Shown here piece after piece: positions 46,040-58,511 of a DNA stretch of 64,000 nucleotides; the stretch's first letter is position 1, and every line of letters starts with the position of its first letter. Made by a program: the position numbers and the translations under genes. The stretch is taken from assembly GCA_964030785.1 (NCBI GenBank), contig OZ034970.1, forward strand, positions 35,777,943 to 35,841,942. Direction: 5' to 3'. The notes under the pieces are model-generated. The model was not told the origin of the DNA. It ran no database searches and worked only from the letters and a program-made list of their open reading frames with translations. The DNA comes from Siderastrea siderea (Eukaryota > Cnidaria > Anthozoa > Scleractinia > Rhizangiidae).

Positions 46040-49000
46040 AGGTAGACGGTTAAAGAAAAGCTTCTTTTGGAAAAGGAACTTGAAAGCCACAGGCTTGCAG
46101 CCACAGATATTACAAATGTCATTGACAAGTGTTCGGCTCACATGCGACGTTCCATTACGGATATGAAGTATACCAAAGCATACCACCTTATGGCCAATTC
46201 ACCGAGGACATGTTGTGCCAGACAATTTCCCAGTTCCAGAATACCTGGTCAGAATATTTACTGGAGTCCTCTTTGGCGACTGCACAGCAGTTAATCCGTC
46301 TACAAGAATAAAGATGTTGATTAACTCTTTCAGCCAAGATCTCATTTATGCAACATCTGTGCCCAAATCACACCTCCTTAACACATTCTGTTGTCGTATG
46401 GTGTAAAAACTCTGACTGAAAATGTAGAATTAATGCAAATGCTTAATAGACTCGGACATGGTGTGTCCTATTCTCAGCTCGAAAAAAATTACACAGCTTT
46501 GTGCCTACAGAAGATGGCAGCAAACTTAAATCAGAAGCTGGTTCTTCCAGGGACTATTCAAACTAACGTGTTCCCCAACCTGGCGTAGGATAACATCGAC
46601 AGGTTAGAGGAGCCACTGACAGGAGAGGGAACCACCTCACCGTGTTAATGGAATTGTTGTCTAACCCAGGGAAAACAGACCACAATTCCCCAGTATACAC
46701 CCTCCAGTTGTCAGCAAACGAAAACAGATGACCATCACGCAGGAAGTTCAGCCTCTAGCCACATACATCCCAGGAGACAGGGTAGGACCACAGCCCCTCA
46801 GAACAGCTTCGACTGATTATGGTGGCCAGGAACAGATTTCTAGAAGAAAGGACCTAGTACTTTAGGTTATTGCAAGACTGGTTAAAGGAGACAATTAGCG
46901 GATCCCAAGCTGGACAGGCTTCAACATCACGTTTCATAGCCGTGAACCGGTTAAGCAAGATGTTGTTGGATGTCTTCCTACAATAAATGCTCCTGTGACT
47001 CAGCTATCTACAGCCAAGTAGATCTTGCGTCAGTCAGAGGGTATCAGGAAGATTTTAAATCTACCTGAGATTGTAGTCGTCATGGACCAAGCACTTTACG
47101 CCAAAGCTTGTGAGGTCGCCTGGAAGCACAAAGATCTCTACGCTGAAGTTCTTCTCAGGCTGGGAACTTTTCATACAATTTTCAACCTTCTATCCATAAT
47201 TGGCAAACGGTTCCAAGAAGCTGGTTTGCGCGATATCTGCACTGAATCAGGGACAATCGCAGAAGGTTCAGTCTCAGACGTCCTCGAAGGAGATGTACAA
47301 TCATTCAGATCGAGTTCACAAGGGCATATACCAGGCCTTACCGCAAGAAGGTAACTGTTTGCTACATCTCTATGCAGTTCATCATATGATCCCATAATTC
47401 TTTGCATACGACAAGATATCTGGTGTACTACGCACAAATGGCGAACCTTTTAGTGGATCATCCTGGTGTATGTACATTGGAATTTTATGGAAGGTCATCT
47501 TTCTGTGCAGCTAGCCGGTGGAAGTCCGTTTAGGAGGATTCTCGTGGATCAGACCATGGACGTAAGCTTTCAACAAAGACGACAGGGATCGTGACGAGAT
47601 TCACCTTGAAGACCGGCGCTGTAAATAGATTTTACCTTACGGCAGAGTACAGGTGTACTTTTCTCGATCAGCTGAGGAGTTTAGTACAAGCAAAGTGACC
47701 TCAATTTCACCATGATGAGATGCAATCACCGAGAATGCCTAGAAATGATGAGCAAGTATTGGCAGTTGAAGTCCTCATTGAGAGCTGGAATAATCTATCG
47801 TAGGAAACCAAGACCTCAACAGCATCTCGACAGCGAAAGATGCTCCTGTAGATATGTCATATGACTTACTTCACGCCTGTGGGATTTGAGAACAAAACTT
47901 CCAGCAATTCAAGGAGGAAAGGCTTCAAAGCTCCCCTCTTAAGAAGAAGTTTTACGATCCCGTGAAGTTCTCAGGTATATTAAGGACTGGATCATTTGAG
48001 GTACATTTGAGGTACATCAAAAATGAAGGGGGGTGGTCTATCTCAGTAAGTATGCAACCTATTGACACGAAATTAAGCGAAAAGATGAAACTTGTTACGA
48101 AGGCTCATTTTGATAAACAGCTGTCACAATAGCGATCTTTAGGCGAGATGCAGGATAACTTATGCAAACCTAACTTACAAAATGACGTCTTAATAGTTTT
48201 CCTTGAATTAAGTTCTACACGAAATTAAGTGGAAGGCGTGTCCAGGTCACGTGGTCATTGAAATGTCATGATTTTGCTGTCACGCAATAGCCATAAGACC
48301 CTTCTCGGAAGACCAGCAAGGTGGCATTGGCTTCTTAACTGCAAAAGAATGTCCAGCTAGCCGACGGGTTATTAAATAACTCAGCTACGGTTTTTGATGG
48401 GATGGCTCTCGTACAGAAAGTGAGCTTTGAAAGCACCCAAATCGCCTTTGAAGCCTGACATCCTCCTTGATGGGCATGGTCTTACTTGAAGGCTTAGATA
48501 GCAGCAGGATCAACTTCGTTTCCTATAAGGAAAATTCAGAATACAGAATACAGAAAGAAGCATGCGAGGGGAAGTGCCTGGAGTGGAAGTAGTGAACATA
48601 ACCGCCCCATAGCGGATTAAGCAACAGAAGACGTTCCTAAGCCAGGTGAAGAACAAAACAATCTTGATAAGGTTTCTGGTCGAGGAATGACAAACTGAGC
48701 AGTACGTCCAGAGAATTCAAAGAAATAGAAAAGAGCTGTATGTCATGCGTGAGGAGAAATGCTGAATGGAGACAGAACAATGGAAGTACCGGCCTTATGC
48801 AGCTGCCAAGAGGAGGCTGTCACTTGTCTACTGCGACGTGCAAGGTGGTTATGACGCAGTGGTGGTCAGGTCAGAAGATACCAATGTGTTTGTGCTGCTT
48901 CTGGCCTATTCCAGTTCCATTGATGCCAGTTTGTTCCATCAATACGGTACTCAGACACGCACAAGGTTGATTGACATTAGCAAATTGGTTGCTACTGTCG

Positions 49001-49669
49001 GGGAAGATGTTTGTCGGGCTCTCGTTGGTCTTCATTCCTTCACCTGATGTGACACAGTTCGTGCTTTTGCTGATAAAGACAAACTTATCGCCCTAAAGAT
49101 TGTCAAGTCAGACAATGATGCAAAACAAGAATTCACTGAACTGAGTCAATCCTGGGACCTTTCGGACGACCCTTTCCGAGGCATCGAGAAGGTAACCTTT
49201 CTTTTTTTACTCATCTGGGCCAAATGCAGGTGACGTGAATGATCATAGAGACAGTCTTTTGTTTGCGAAGAATGGAGAGATTGAGTCACACCAGTTACCA
49301 CCTTGCAAAGTCAGCCTTCGAAGGACACCATGCGGGCAAACTATCAAGCGTGTATTTGGAGGCGCAGTCTTCAGTGTAACCCACTAATCCTCGGCCCAGT
49401 TGGATTCAGGTGAGAGATGGGAAGCACAGCGGAAGACGAATCAAGTCTGCCAATTGACTGGATGGATGGAGAGCCTGCTCCCGAGGCAGTGCTGGAGCTT
49501 CTTGCATGCAGATGTCCCTGATCGTGCAGACTTTCTGACTGTGTTTGCATGGCGAACGTCCTAACATGTACACAGACTTGTGTTGACTGCAGGACCCAAG
49601 CCGTACAGGACCGATGTGGAAGTCATTGTTGATGGAGATAGCGAAGAGGAGGATGAATGTGGTTACTGA
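46040..49669 (+). pseudogene. Degenerate copy of a large repetitive cnidarian protein family
   Basis: Many short plus-strand frames follow one another in the order of a single long protein of a family repeated in cnidarian genomes. Landmarks in order: GVLFGDCTAVNPSTRIKML-type segment (46230-46320), DNIDRLEE with GEGTT (46590-46630), the ARLV…RIPSWTGFNI block (46870-46930), GCLPTINAPVTQL (46970), VMDQALYAKACEVAWKH (47080), LGTFHTIFNLLSIIGKRF with AGLRDICTESGTIAEGSV (47160-47275), RILVDQTMDVSFNKD (47530), VVVRSEDTNVFVLLLAYSSS and a CDTVRAFADKDKLIALKI block (48860-49110), and an acidic C-terminus EEEDECGY ending at a stop near 49669. Stops and frameshifts occur throughout. The family's function is not established; its multiplicity and frequent decay suggest a transposon-associated gene. 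Confidence 0.75.
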
Positions 49670-52271
49670 GAAGTCCGCTTATATACCTGATACTCCATTG
49701 TTATTGAAGAAGTGAAACACCGTTGACTAACAGTTTTTCCATTTGAATACCTCTGAACTTAGAGTGAGACTAAAGAACTCTGGCACATGAAAATTAATGG
49801 ATACTCAAGAACACAAATACGGTGTGAAAGCATGTTTTACTGTGCCAAAATCAAGTCCAGAATAGAGTAGTTTTCAATTGACTGTCGAAAGTAATTTGCA
49901 TTTGCTTTGGTTTTGCCTTACTTTGCTCTGCAGTTGGCAAAAAAACAGCGCCACTTTCTCAACCAATCAAAAGTGAAACCAAACCAATCCGGACATGCTC
50001 GCAATCGTTTCGTGCTTGGTGTCGGTTACTTGTATTTGCTTGTCCTTCTGATTAGTTCATTGTGTTGTTGGTGTCTGTTGTAATTGGTCAAATTGCTTTT
50101 GTTTTGCTATCACAACACTTAAGAAAACTGCTCTAACACGTGACAGTAACTTATGGACTTACTCAAACGAAAGTATTAAAAAGAAACTTCACATTTCATG
50201 ATGAAACTTAGTGATTAACGCAATCCAACTAAATAGCAAAATTTTACTTATTGGCAGCGATAGGCCACTTTGTTTAGTTCGAATGAAATCTAGGGGACTG
50301 GGTAATAGTTATCAAGATGCAAAAAGCGAAATTTTGTTGTCACAGTAGACATTTTGTTCGGCTTTAAAGTATTGTGATAATGACCTCTAGCAAGTAGGAA
50401 AAGATTAAAACATAAAACAGTGTAATATTGTCGAATAACAAAGCACTAGAATGAAAAGAATTATTACTATTAAAGCTCACGTGACCAGTCATGTGGTTAC
50501 ACCCTGTCCAAAAGTAGTGATTAAAATGGCGTACTAGTTGACTGGGCTTCATTTTTGACTTGTTTATTAAGTCGTTTCCCCAGTTCCGAGCAATAAAGTA
50601 AGTAAATTATGTTGGGAATGCTATGTATAATTCTCACGTTGGAAAATGGCCCAAGGGGGGAGGGATAAGGAAAGGTATCATTTTCCCCTTGAAGGTGACA
50701 CAATTGGCAGTGCTAAGCCCCCCAAAAATGTAAACTAGGGATGTTGACCTACATCACCATGGACATTAGCCTTTGTCCCACTGAGTTTTACCAATCGGCC
50801 AAATTTCGGGTCCTGGCTCATGCACTAAAATGTCTGCAATTTCGCCAGAACAATGTGGACAGCGTTCAAAATTTTATTAACCTCTGTCTGAACTGGAAAG
50901 TCAGCGTTGTCTCAAACATTTTAAATTTATGACGAATCTCTCAAAAACGCTCATGGAAGACGAACCGTACGTGCATGCAGTATTAAACGGTATTTATCAC
51001 ACACCAAAGTTCAAAAGCTTAGAATGTAGGATTCCCCTGTGCATATATATTCTTAACAATTTCCCATACTTATAGGTAGCTTTGAAGTGGAATTGGCATG
51101 TACAATCAAGTTCCACCAAGAGAGACGTAAGAACACAACATTGGGTTAAATACCGTCATGTCAGGGTGGCAAAACACACGCACTAACCACTTTCACGCCA
51201 GGCTGCTTAAGAACAATGCATACATAGACACTCCAATATTTCTGACATGCGTTATCCACTCACGCCCGCGAAAAGGAAAGAGAAAACATTTCGACTTCCT
51301 TAGTTTTCAGTAAACTTCGAAAACGTGCGGTTCATCACTTTATGCAATAAACAGGAAGACATTATTGCTTCATGGTAACTTTTATGTCTTAAGTAAATTC
51401 GTCGGAAGTTAGTTCCCTAGCTCTTTCGTTCATTCTTTCCCAATCGTTAGTCAGTCAGTCATTCAGTTAGTTAGTTGGTCAGTCAGTCAGTTAGTAAGTC
51501 CGTCAATTAGTTTGTTAGTTAGCTACTACTAAGGCGCAGCAAAGTGGGTCCGCTAGTCTCGTGATTTTACTTTCTTTTATCAAACGAAGAGATTCTGTTT
51601 TCTAACCGTAGAACACCAAAACATAGGTTACTTTTTCGTTATTTTACTGAGAAGGGATCCGATTTTTTCACATTAGGGTAGGCCACAAATGGGAACAAAA
51701 CATATTTCGCCTACTACCAGCAACCGCGGAAAGAGCCCAGAAACCGCTAAACTGCGTCAATAAATTCACAGAATACGCCAAAAATTCTCTGCATAATGTA
51801 ATCACTGAATTTAAAATAATATTTGGCCATCTTTTAAAGCACTCGTAAAGCAGAGTATAAGCATTTACTTCAGTAGACCGAACAGTCAACTACCCAACCA
51901 GTTAAGATGATAAAATTGCTTTAACTTAAAAGCCGAGAAAAGAGCAACAATCACTACGCTTAGGTAAGTGATAGTGGTTTACAGCAAACACTTCCTTCAA
52001 AACCAACGGAACTTTAACATCCGATTTAACTCCCAAGCCGGGAAGTTAACTCCACATCTCACAGAAAGTGAACCCCGGGGGCAGGGATACTCTCCAAAAA
52101 TTTGGGTAGGGGTGTGCAGTGTTCTTCTAAAAACCCTTGCCCTATTTCAGGCCAAAATATGTGATTTGCCTTACCCCAATTCAGACCTAACCCAACAGTC
52201 AATACCGTTTTACGACCTGCCGTATCTCTGGCGCCCACACATACCTATCTAGCTTACATAAGAGAGTCTCC

Positions 52272-52302
<31 letters not shown>

Positions 52303-53369
52303 ACCGGGAAGTGTACCTTGTAATTTTTCCTCAGGTAACGTATCTAATTTAAAGGAGTCAGTCTCACCACTTTTACGCATTCTACGTACAGTTTATTTGA
52401 ACTTTCAGTATGATACAGATTTAGAAAACGGTCAACGTTAAAAATGAGCATTCTAATTCAGCTAGTTGAGCGGGGGTCTGAAGTCAGTAAACAATGCAGC
52501 ACGATGACCAAGATGGGCCTCTCAGAAAAAAATTAAAGATAATGTGGATCAGTTAAAATGTCAGAACAAATTTGGAAAACGAAAACGTACTGTTTCTTAG
52601 GATTTTCTGTCATGTATGGATATATAAGTTAAGCGGAATTATGTACAAAAGTAGCATGACGTAGCTCTCACATTACGTGCTCAAAGTCCACTCTTTCACC
52701 CTCATTTACGTTAATGAAATTCCTTGCAAGCTTTTGGCAACTTCGCACAGTTTAGAGTGGTATTCTTTTTTAACTTTTCTATTTGGAGAATTCAGCCTTA
52801 AGTGCGGTGACTGCTTTCGCTACTGCACATACATTCTGCACATCTCGTGATCGCTCAAGAAACTAGGATTTCATAAGAATAGTAGCTGCTAATACAAAGG
52901 CATTTTATGACTATACGGGGGAGGCAGATCTTTGGAAGGGCAGTTGTTATGTATTTTAAAGCTTTTTAGAATAATGGTTGCTTGATGTCTCTGAAAAATA
53001 CGAATACTTTACCGCAAAATTATGATTAACAGTTTTTATAGTGTTGCCTGCTTGACCATAGTCTCCTATGCAGACTGTGATTGGTCCGCTTTGAGCATTT
53101 CCGTACAGGAAGTACCGAGCCAATAGCACATCGCAGGTTTTCTCGAGGGAGAACTCTAAGGTATAACAATCGTGACAGGCCTGCACAGACTCCCTACTGT
53201 GGAGTTTTGTTTGCGACGTGTAAGTTATTGTGCCTTCAAAGCTTTGCTCTGACGAGCATGTCCTGTAGTGATGTGCCTCTCTTGTATGATATAATAGGAG
53301 GCTATTTGAAAATGGTCCTCAGCAATGGCTGATTTTGAATTAAACTCCATTTGTGCATCAATATGTTTT
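49670..53369. other. Long non-coding stretch with simple repeats
   Basis: Contains an AGTCAGTCAGTTAGTTAG-type tetranucleotide region (about 51447-51530) and a run of C followed by (AC)n (52268-52305). Short frames such as 50741-50932 and 51968-52252 show no family. Nothing else was recognised. Confidence 0.45.
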
Positions 53370-53990
53370 TTAGGTTTTTAACTCCTGGGTCGGATATGTC
53401 GTGACAAATGGTAATATTTGCTCGTGAGCCTTCTTGTTTTGCTTCAAAGCCGACTGTCTTCCTGCGAAGGAGACTTCAGATAATACTCTCTCCACTAAGT
53501 TTTTAGGGTATCCTTGTGCGAGAAGGCGTGTTTTGAAATTAGAGAGAGATTCCTGGAATTTTTTTCGAGGAATTTGTTCGTAGAAGTCTCGTAGAAGTCT
53601 AATAGCTTCGCCTTTGATAAGACCTCTTTTAACACCTGGTAAGTGACAGGAGGTGTAATGTCTGTACTGAAATGTTTCAGTCGGTATATAAACTGTAGTG
53701 AGTTTTTATGTCAAGGATAGTGTGTTTTTGGAATCGTTCTCCTTTACTAAAGCAACTGTGTCAAGGAAGGTGAGCTCTTTGTCTGAAATTTCGGCTGTAA
53801 ATTTTATTTTTGGATGAAAACTGTTTGCTTGTTGACGAAATAAATCTATTTCTTGTTTGCCGATGTCCCATAGAGATGTCCCGTCGTCGATGAAACGTTT
53901 CCATACTATTTATTCTGCTTTGGCTCAGTATTTTTGTTTCGATTTTTGCCATGAAAATGTTGGCAAAAGCTATCTGTCAAGTTCCCATAC
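53370..53990 (-). pseudogene. Penelope-like element RT, C-terminal half, frameshifted
   Basis: Minus strand. From about 53985 the frame reads AFANIFMAKIETKIL (RT motif preceding the catalytic loop). After a one-base frameshift at about 53905 it reads WKRFIDDGTSLW, the catalytic IDD motif of Penelope-like RTs, then DKELTFLDTVALVKE, a TAA stop (53709-53707), PTETFQYRHYTSCHLPGVKR, KGEAIRLLRDFYEQIP, a QGYPKNLVERVLSEVSF block and KAHEQILPFVTTYP. The frame ends at TAA 53372-53370. This is the expected order for the RT palm-thumb region, about 200 residues. The downstream GIY-YIG endonuclease is missing. One frameshift and one internal stop make it inactive. It is not contiguous with the fragment at 9.9-10.3 kb. 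Confidence 0.9.
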
Positions 53991-54649
53991 GACCCTAATT
54001 AACCTCGTTCCCAGGACTTTTTCATTGAGTCGTATCAGCAAGTGCGTGAATAAACAATCATTTCAAAAGTCTCATATTCAATAACAAGATTTTTATTACA
54101 AAGAGTAATATTCAATAACGTTTCCATACAACGATTAACGCGAATTTATCAACGAATAGTGCGATTTTACAAACAATTGCACGATTATCACATCTGTTAA
54201 AAAAAACTACTTAAAAAAAAAGATTTTGTAGTTCTGGCTTGTGCACCACACTGCCATTATAGGGGGGAATTAATGCTGAATGGTTCAACGACTTCCTTCG
54301 AGATGCACGACTCAACGTCAACCCAGATGATCAAGTGATTGACGGATGCGCCAGCTCATCGGAACCCGGAGCACCCTGGGCCTAACATGGAGCTAAAGAA
54401 GTTACCACCATACAGCCCCTTTCTGGGCGTTATTGTTTTATTTTTAGGCGCAAATGTATGCGTATTTCTTGGTAATGAACAGCAAAAGGTGTATTAAATT
54501 TGTGGTAGTCGTTCTTACATTTGAAGATTTAATTACATTTGTGACCAATTATTATGTTTGTGGCTTTTCCAGGGTATCACTTAGGCAATTCTTTTCCATC
54601 ACAATTTTCAAACGATAGAAAGAAATTCCCCTTTACTGTCCATTAAAAA
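53991..54649. other. Non-coding stretch
   Basis: No gene was recognised. A short open segment 54270-54390 has no family. Confidence 0.3.
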
Positions 54650-54944
54650 ACCGGTACACTCGGTACAGCCGTTACACTCGGTACCGGCTCGGTACAGCCG
54701 GTACACTTGGTACACTAGGTACAGCTGGTACACTCAGTACAGCCGGTATACTCGGTACAGCCGGTACACTCGGTACAGCCGGTACACTCGGTACAGCCGG
54801 TACACTTGGTACCGCTCGGTACACTCGGTACAGCCGGTTCAGTCGGTACAGTCGGTACAGCCGGTACACTCGGTACGCTCGGTACACTCGGTACGCTCGG
54901 TACACTCAGTACAGCCGGTACACTCAGTACAACCGGTAGAACCC
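54650..54944. repeat. 18-bp minisatellite built on GGTAC
   Basis: About 30 half-units of the form GGTAC(A/G)NTNN alternate as GGTACACTC and GGTACAGCC. Because GTAC is self-complementary the array can pair with itself. Both strands read open as Tyr-Arg or Gly-Thr repeats, which are not genes. It directly abuts the left terminus of the Harbinger element. Confidence 0.95.
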
Positions 54945-55186
54945 AGGCCCCGGTTCCTGGAAAGCCGATTAAACTATCCCCCGATTAGCAGTTAATCCAC
55001 GATTAAATTCCTTATCCCTAGAATAACTAATCCAGGGATAAAAAGGTGTTCCTGAAAAGCAGTTTTATCCCTGGGTTAACTAATCTTGGATTAGTGTCAG
55101 AATAAACCGGTTAAACCAGTTTTTTAATTCATGGCGCGAAAAAAGAAGGTCGAGCGCGAACGTGCCGGAAAAAATTCGGCAAGAAA

Positions 55187-56551
55187 ATGGTGGAGAATGA
55201 AGTAGTAGAAGTTGAGCCAAAGGCGAGGAAAAGGAAACCAAATTTTTCCGTCAGCGAAATTGCCATTATTACAGAATATGTGGGGAAAAGTCTTAACATA
55301 ATTCAGTCAAAACTGACGAATAATATAACGAACAAAGCAAAAAAGGAAATGTGGGAGGAAATCACAAGGGAAGTAAACGCGGTGGGCCAGGCGAGTCGTT
55401 CCGTACAAGAAGTCAAAGATAAATGGAAGAATCTTCACTCCGACGCTAAAAAGGAATTCAACACTTTCCGACGAGAGTCCAAAAAAACTGGCGGCGGACC
55501 ACCACCAAAGCCACCCTCACAGTCTAGTGAGAAATTAATTGAGCTTTTGGAAGGTACGCCTTCATTTTCCGGGCTGGAGGGATTGAGGCTGGTGGCGACG
55601 ACGGAGGGGCGGGTGAGTACATAATTGTTTTATTGATGAAGGTCATGTGATGGTTGTCCGCCATGTTATTGTTGCTTTTTGCATGCGGCCGTGGAGCATG
55701 ATACGGATCGACATAAAAAGACGAGCGTTTGTAAGTTATACTTTGCCTTTTTGCCTTGAGAAGTGGTATTTGAGCTCTCTAGTGAAGTGTTACTATCTTT
55801 CCTCCAGTTGGTTTCCACCAAAAAAGTAAGTTTATATAAGCTTATGATGTGGATTTTCGAACGGTGACTATTAATTTCCATGTTGACCATGATCATTGTT
55901 GACTTTCTACTCATCGAACGCACCTATTTTAAACAAAATGCATCAACAGCTTGCTACTGATCAATTTCTGTGTTCCTATTGACCTTCTTGAGCTCTAATC
56001 AATAACCTTGTCGATCTTGTGAAATGAACTTGAATTATTTTTCATTTACTGTAAGATACCTTTTGGACTTTTATAACATCTAAGTTCGGTTCTTTGAAAT
56101 AGATTCAGTGAAATCATTTTTGGCAAGAAATCACTGTAAAAGAGAATATGAGGAATCAGGTAGTAGGTAGTTTATTGCTAGCAGATTTTGTTCCCATTAA
56201 GAGCAAGGAAGGAATTCCTTACAACTGATCTTGTAATTATGATTCAAATATTTTGCAGAGGAATACTCTCAGCAATGTGAACTTGAAGATGTCGGCAATG
56301 AAACATCTCAGCCTGGCCCGTCAAGACCAAGAAAGAAGCCAGCTGTGAACACTGAAGAAATCTCGAGAAAGATCCACAGAAAGAAGCGAGTCAGCAACGA
56401 GGATCTGTTGCAACTACAGTATGAGTGTCTGGTCAAGCAGAAAGAAAACATGGTGTTAAAGAGAAAAAAGCTCGAGCTGCAGGTGCAGCTGCTGCAGCAG
56501 AAAGTGAAGTCGTCCCCTGAAAGCTCACCAGCTGTGTACACAATGTTTTGA
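55187..56551 (+). CDS. Harbinger Myb/SANT-like accessory protein (two exons)
   Basis: Model: exon 1 55187-55553, exon 2 56259-56551; donor GGAAGGTACGC, acceptor ATTTTGCAG, joining in frame (phase 1) to give about 219 residues. Residues ~10-95 form a Myb/SANT-like (Myb_DNA-bind_5 type) domain: NFSVSEIAIITEYVGK, NKAKKEMWEEITREVNAVG, EVKDKWKNLHSDAKKE. A proline-rich linker with GGGPPPKPP follows. Exon 2 adds an acidic stretch, a PSRPRKKP basic motif and a C-terminal coiled coil (LLQLQYECLVKQKENMVLKR to QLLQQK). In characterised Harbinger systems the Myb-like protein binds the transposon ends and brings the transposase to the nucleus. The ORF also reads on to 55624 if the intron is retained. Both exons are fully open, unlike the transposase. 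Confidence 0.88.
55554..56258 (+). other. Intron of the Myb-like gene
   Basis: A 705-bp GT-AG intron inferred from frame-consistent joining of the two exons. AT-rich, with no other feature recognised. Confidence 0.7.
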
Positions 56552-57776
56552 GAGGCTGTGTTTGTATTCTCTTGTTTACAATGCCAAGCTTTCAGCCATA
56601 TGCTGGGTTTTATGATTTGAAGGAGTAGTTTTTTATTTCTTTTTTTCTTTTGCTTAGCCTGTTTAGCTGGCAGTATTGTCTGCATGTAAAGGTAATTCAA
56701 TGTTACATCACTCATAAGGTTTTATACATGACTGTTCCTGTGATATTCAGAAATACATTCACGTAAATTATGCATTGAGAGTTTGACTTATTTGAAGTTT
56801 GGGGTCTGAATTAAATGCCGGCCAACAGCTGTTATTGCAGTGGTGGTTTCCTTCTCTGGCTGTATTCATGCCTGTGTATGCTATATAATTTTGTCAAGAT
56901 TTACTTTATACTGGGACTCTCTTTTCTTTTCTTTTCTGTGAGGATACATTGAATTTATTAGATTTTATTTGAAAAGGCACAATTTGTTCTTTACAATGAA
57001 CTATTAACTTGGAATATGGAACTTGTGTATGTAAATATATGGAAAAATATTTAATGATTGTCTCTTAAATTTGAATAACTTTCTTTCACTTAAAGAGGTA
57101 TAACAATGCTGTGAACAGGGTCAATGAACTGTGAATAAAATACTAAAAATGCCCACTTCATTTGCACCCCTTCCTCATGTGTACAGCTTATTCTCATGTC
57201 AGAACCTTGGGGATTAGCCTACACCTAATGTATCCCGAGGCATTTTTGCACTAGTAATCTTGGCTTCACTACTGGTGATAAGTTCAGCAAAGCTTGCTTT
57301 GTTGAGGTCAAAAGAGGGTATAAAGGTAATTAATTACATGCAGACTTAATTTCGTGCTATATAATTTCTTACCATGGTAGCTGTTATGGTGTTCAGAAAC
57401 AATAGAAATCAATAACATTAAATAATATAGTTTTCTTCCTAAAGACTCTAGAGGATGAAAAATTCATTGCTTTGAATCCCACCATAGCCACCGTGCAAAC
57501 CACCAACGAAATCTACTTAGGGAAAGCACTTCTCAATTCTTTAGATACTTTCATATGAGCCAGAATTTGACACTTTTGTCCCACACTGATCATTTGAGTT
57601 TTTTCCTTTTGCAAAATGCTATTGCCCCAGACTGGAAGGGGGAAAGTTGGGGTAGGGAGGGGGGGGGGGGGGGGGGGAGAGGGGTGGGCATACTTAGGTG
57701 AAAGCATACTTATTTATTTTGGTGGCAATAATGAATTACTGATAACTTTTTTTTTTAAATCTGCATCAAGGGAAAT
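56552..57776. other. Intergenic region between convergent Harbinger genes
   Basis: Non-coding; 3' UTRs of the Myb-like gene and transposase presumably lie here. AATAAA-like signals occur (for example about 57134). A poly-G run at 57660-57677 may be a sequencing-difficult site. Confidence 0.5.
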
Positions 57777-58371
57777 TTAAAAAAGGGTGTTACATATATG
57801 GTCTCTGATGGCCTTTCCATTTTCAGGGCCACAATATGCAGCAACATCTGGCTGGTCATCGACATCTCGTGCATCACAATCAATGGGCTCATTTCGCTGT
57901 ATTGCAATGTTATGAAGTACAGCACATGCACCTATCACTATGCAAGTCTTTTCAGGTTTCATCCGTACTTCAGAGTGAAGCACATGAAACCTGCGTTTCC
58001 ACCAGCCAAAGGCTTGTTCAATGGCCACCCTGGTAGTTGTATGGGCCTTGTTGTATGCTTCTTGTTTTGCTGTTGCTGGGTTGAGGTAGGGGGTCATCAG
58101 ATACGGCTTACAAGGGTACCCACTATCTCCCAGGAGTAAACCCTTTTCCAGTGAGAAAGACTGAGCCTCCAGCCTCTGTCCAATTCGGGAGTTATTGAAC
58201 ACAAAACTATCATGTGTGCTTCCAGGCCATCTAGCTACGATGTTGGTAAACATCCCTGAAAAAACATACAGCAAATTTAAATTTAGAAAACGTGCTATAT
58301 AATTTATATCATAGATACTGAGATTTCCTCACGTAAAAAAGATTACGTAAAAATGATACGTAAAATGCATT

Positions 58372-58470
58372 AGCCAATAGGAAACGCGAACGATGAAAAC
58401 TCACTAGTGAAAAAACGTCGTTCGTCCAATCACAAACGCGAACGACGAAAACTCACTAGTGAACAACATC
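58372..58470 (+). promoter_or_regulatory. Duplicated leader upstream of the recombinase gene
   Basis: AAACGCGAACGATGAAAACT followed by CACTAGTGAA occurs twice (about 58381-58411 and 58432-58464) immediately 5' of the recombinase start. It may be promoter or a terminal motif of the Crypton insertion. CACTAGTG is palindromic. Confidence 0.5.
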
Positions 58471-58511
58471 GCATCGCGATTTCGATTGTCGGCCATTTTC
58501 GTCTCGGCGAC

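Noticed and set aside
54672..54988. Repeat proteins on both strands (Tyr-Arg and Gly-Thr periodicity)
   Set aside because: Minisatellite translation; all frames are open because of the 18-bp unit.
56308..56715. 135-codon minus-strand frame
   Set aside because: Antisense shadow of exon 2 of the Myb-like gene; Cys/Ser-rich translation arises from the complement of its coiled-coil codons.
57798..58139. Plus-strand frames opposite the transposase exon 2
   Set aside because: Antisense shadow of the DDE domain, which has clear catalytic motifs on the minus strand.
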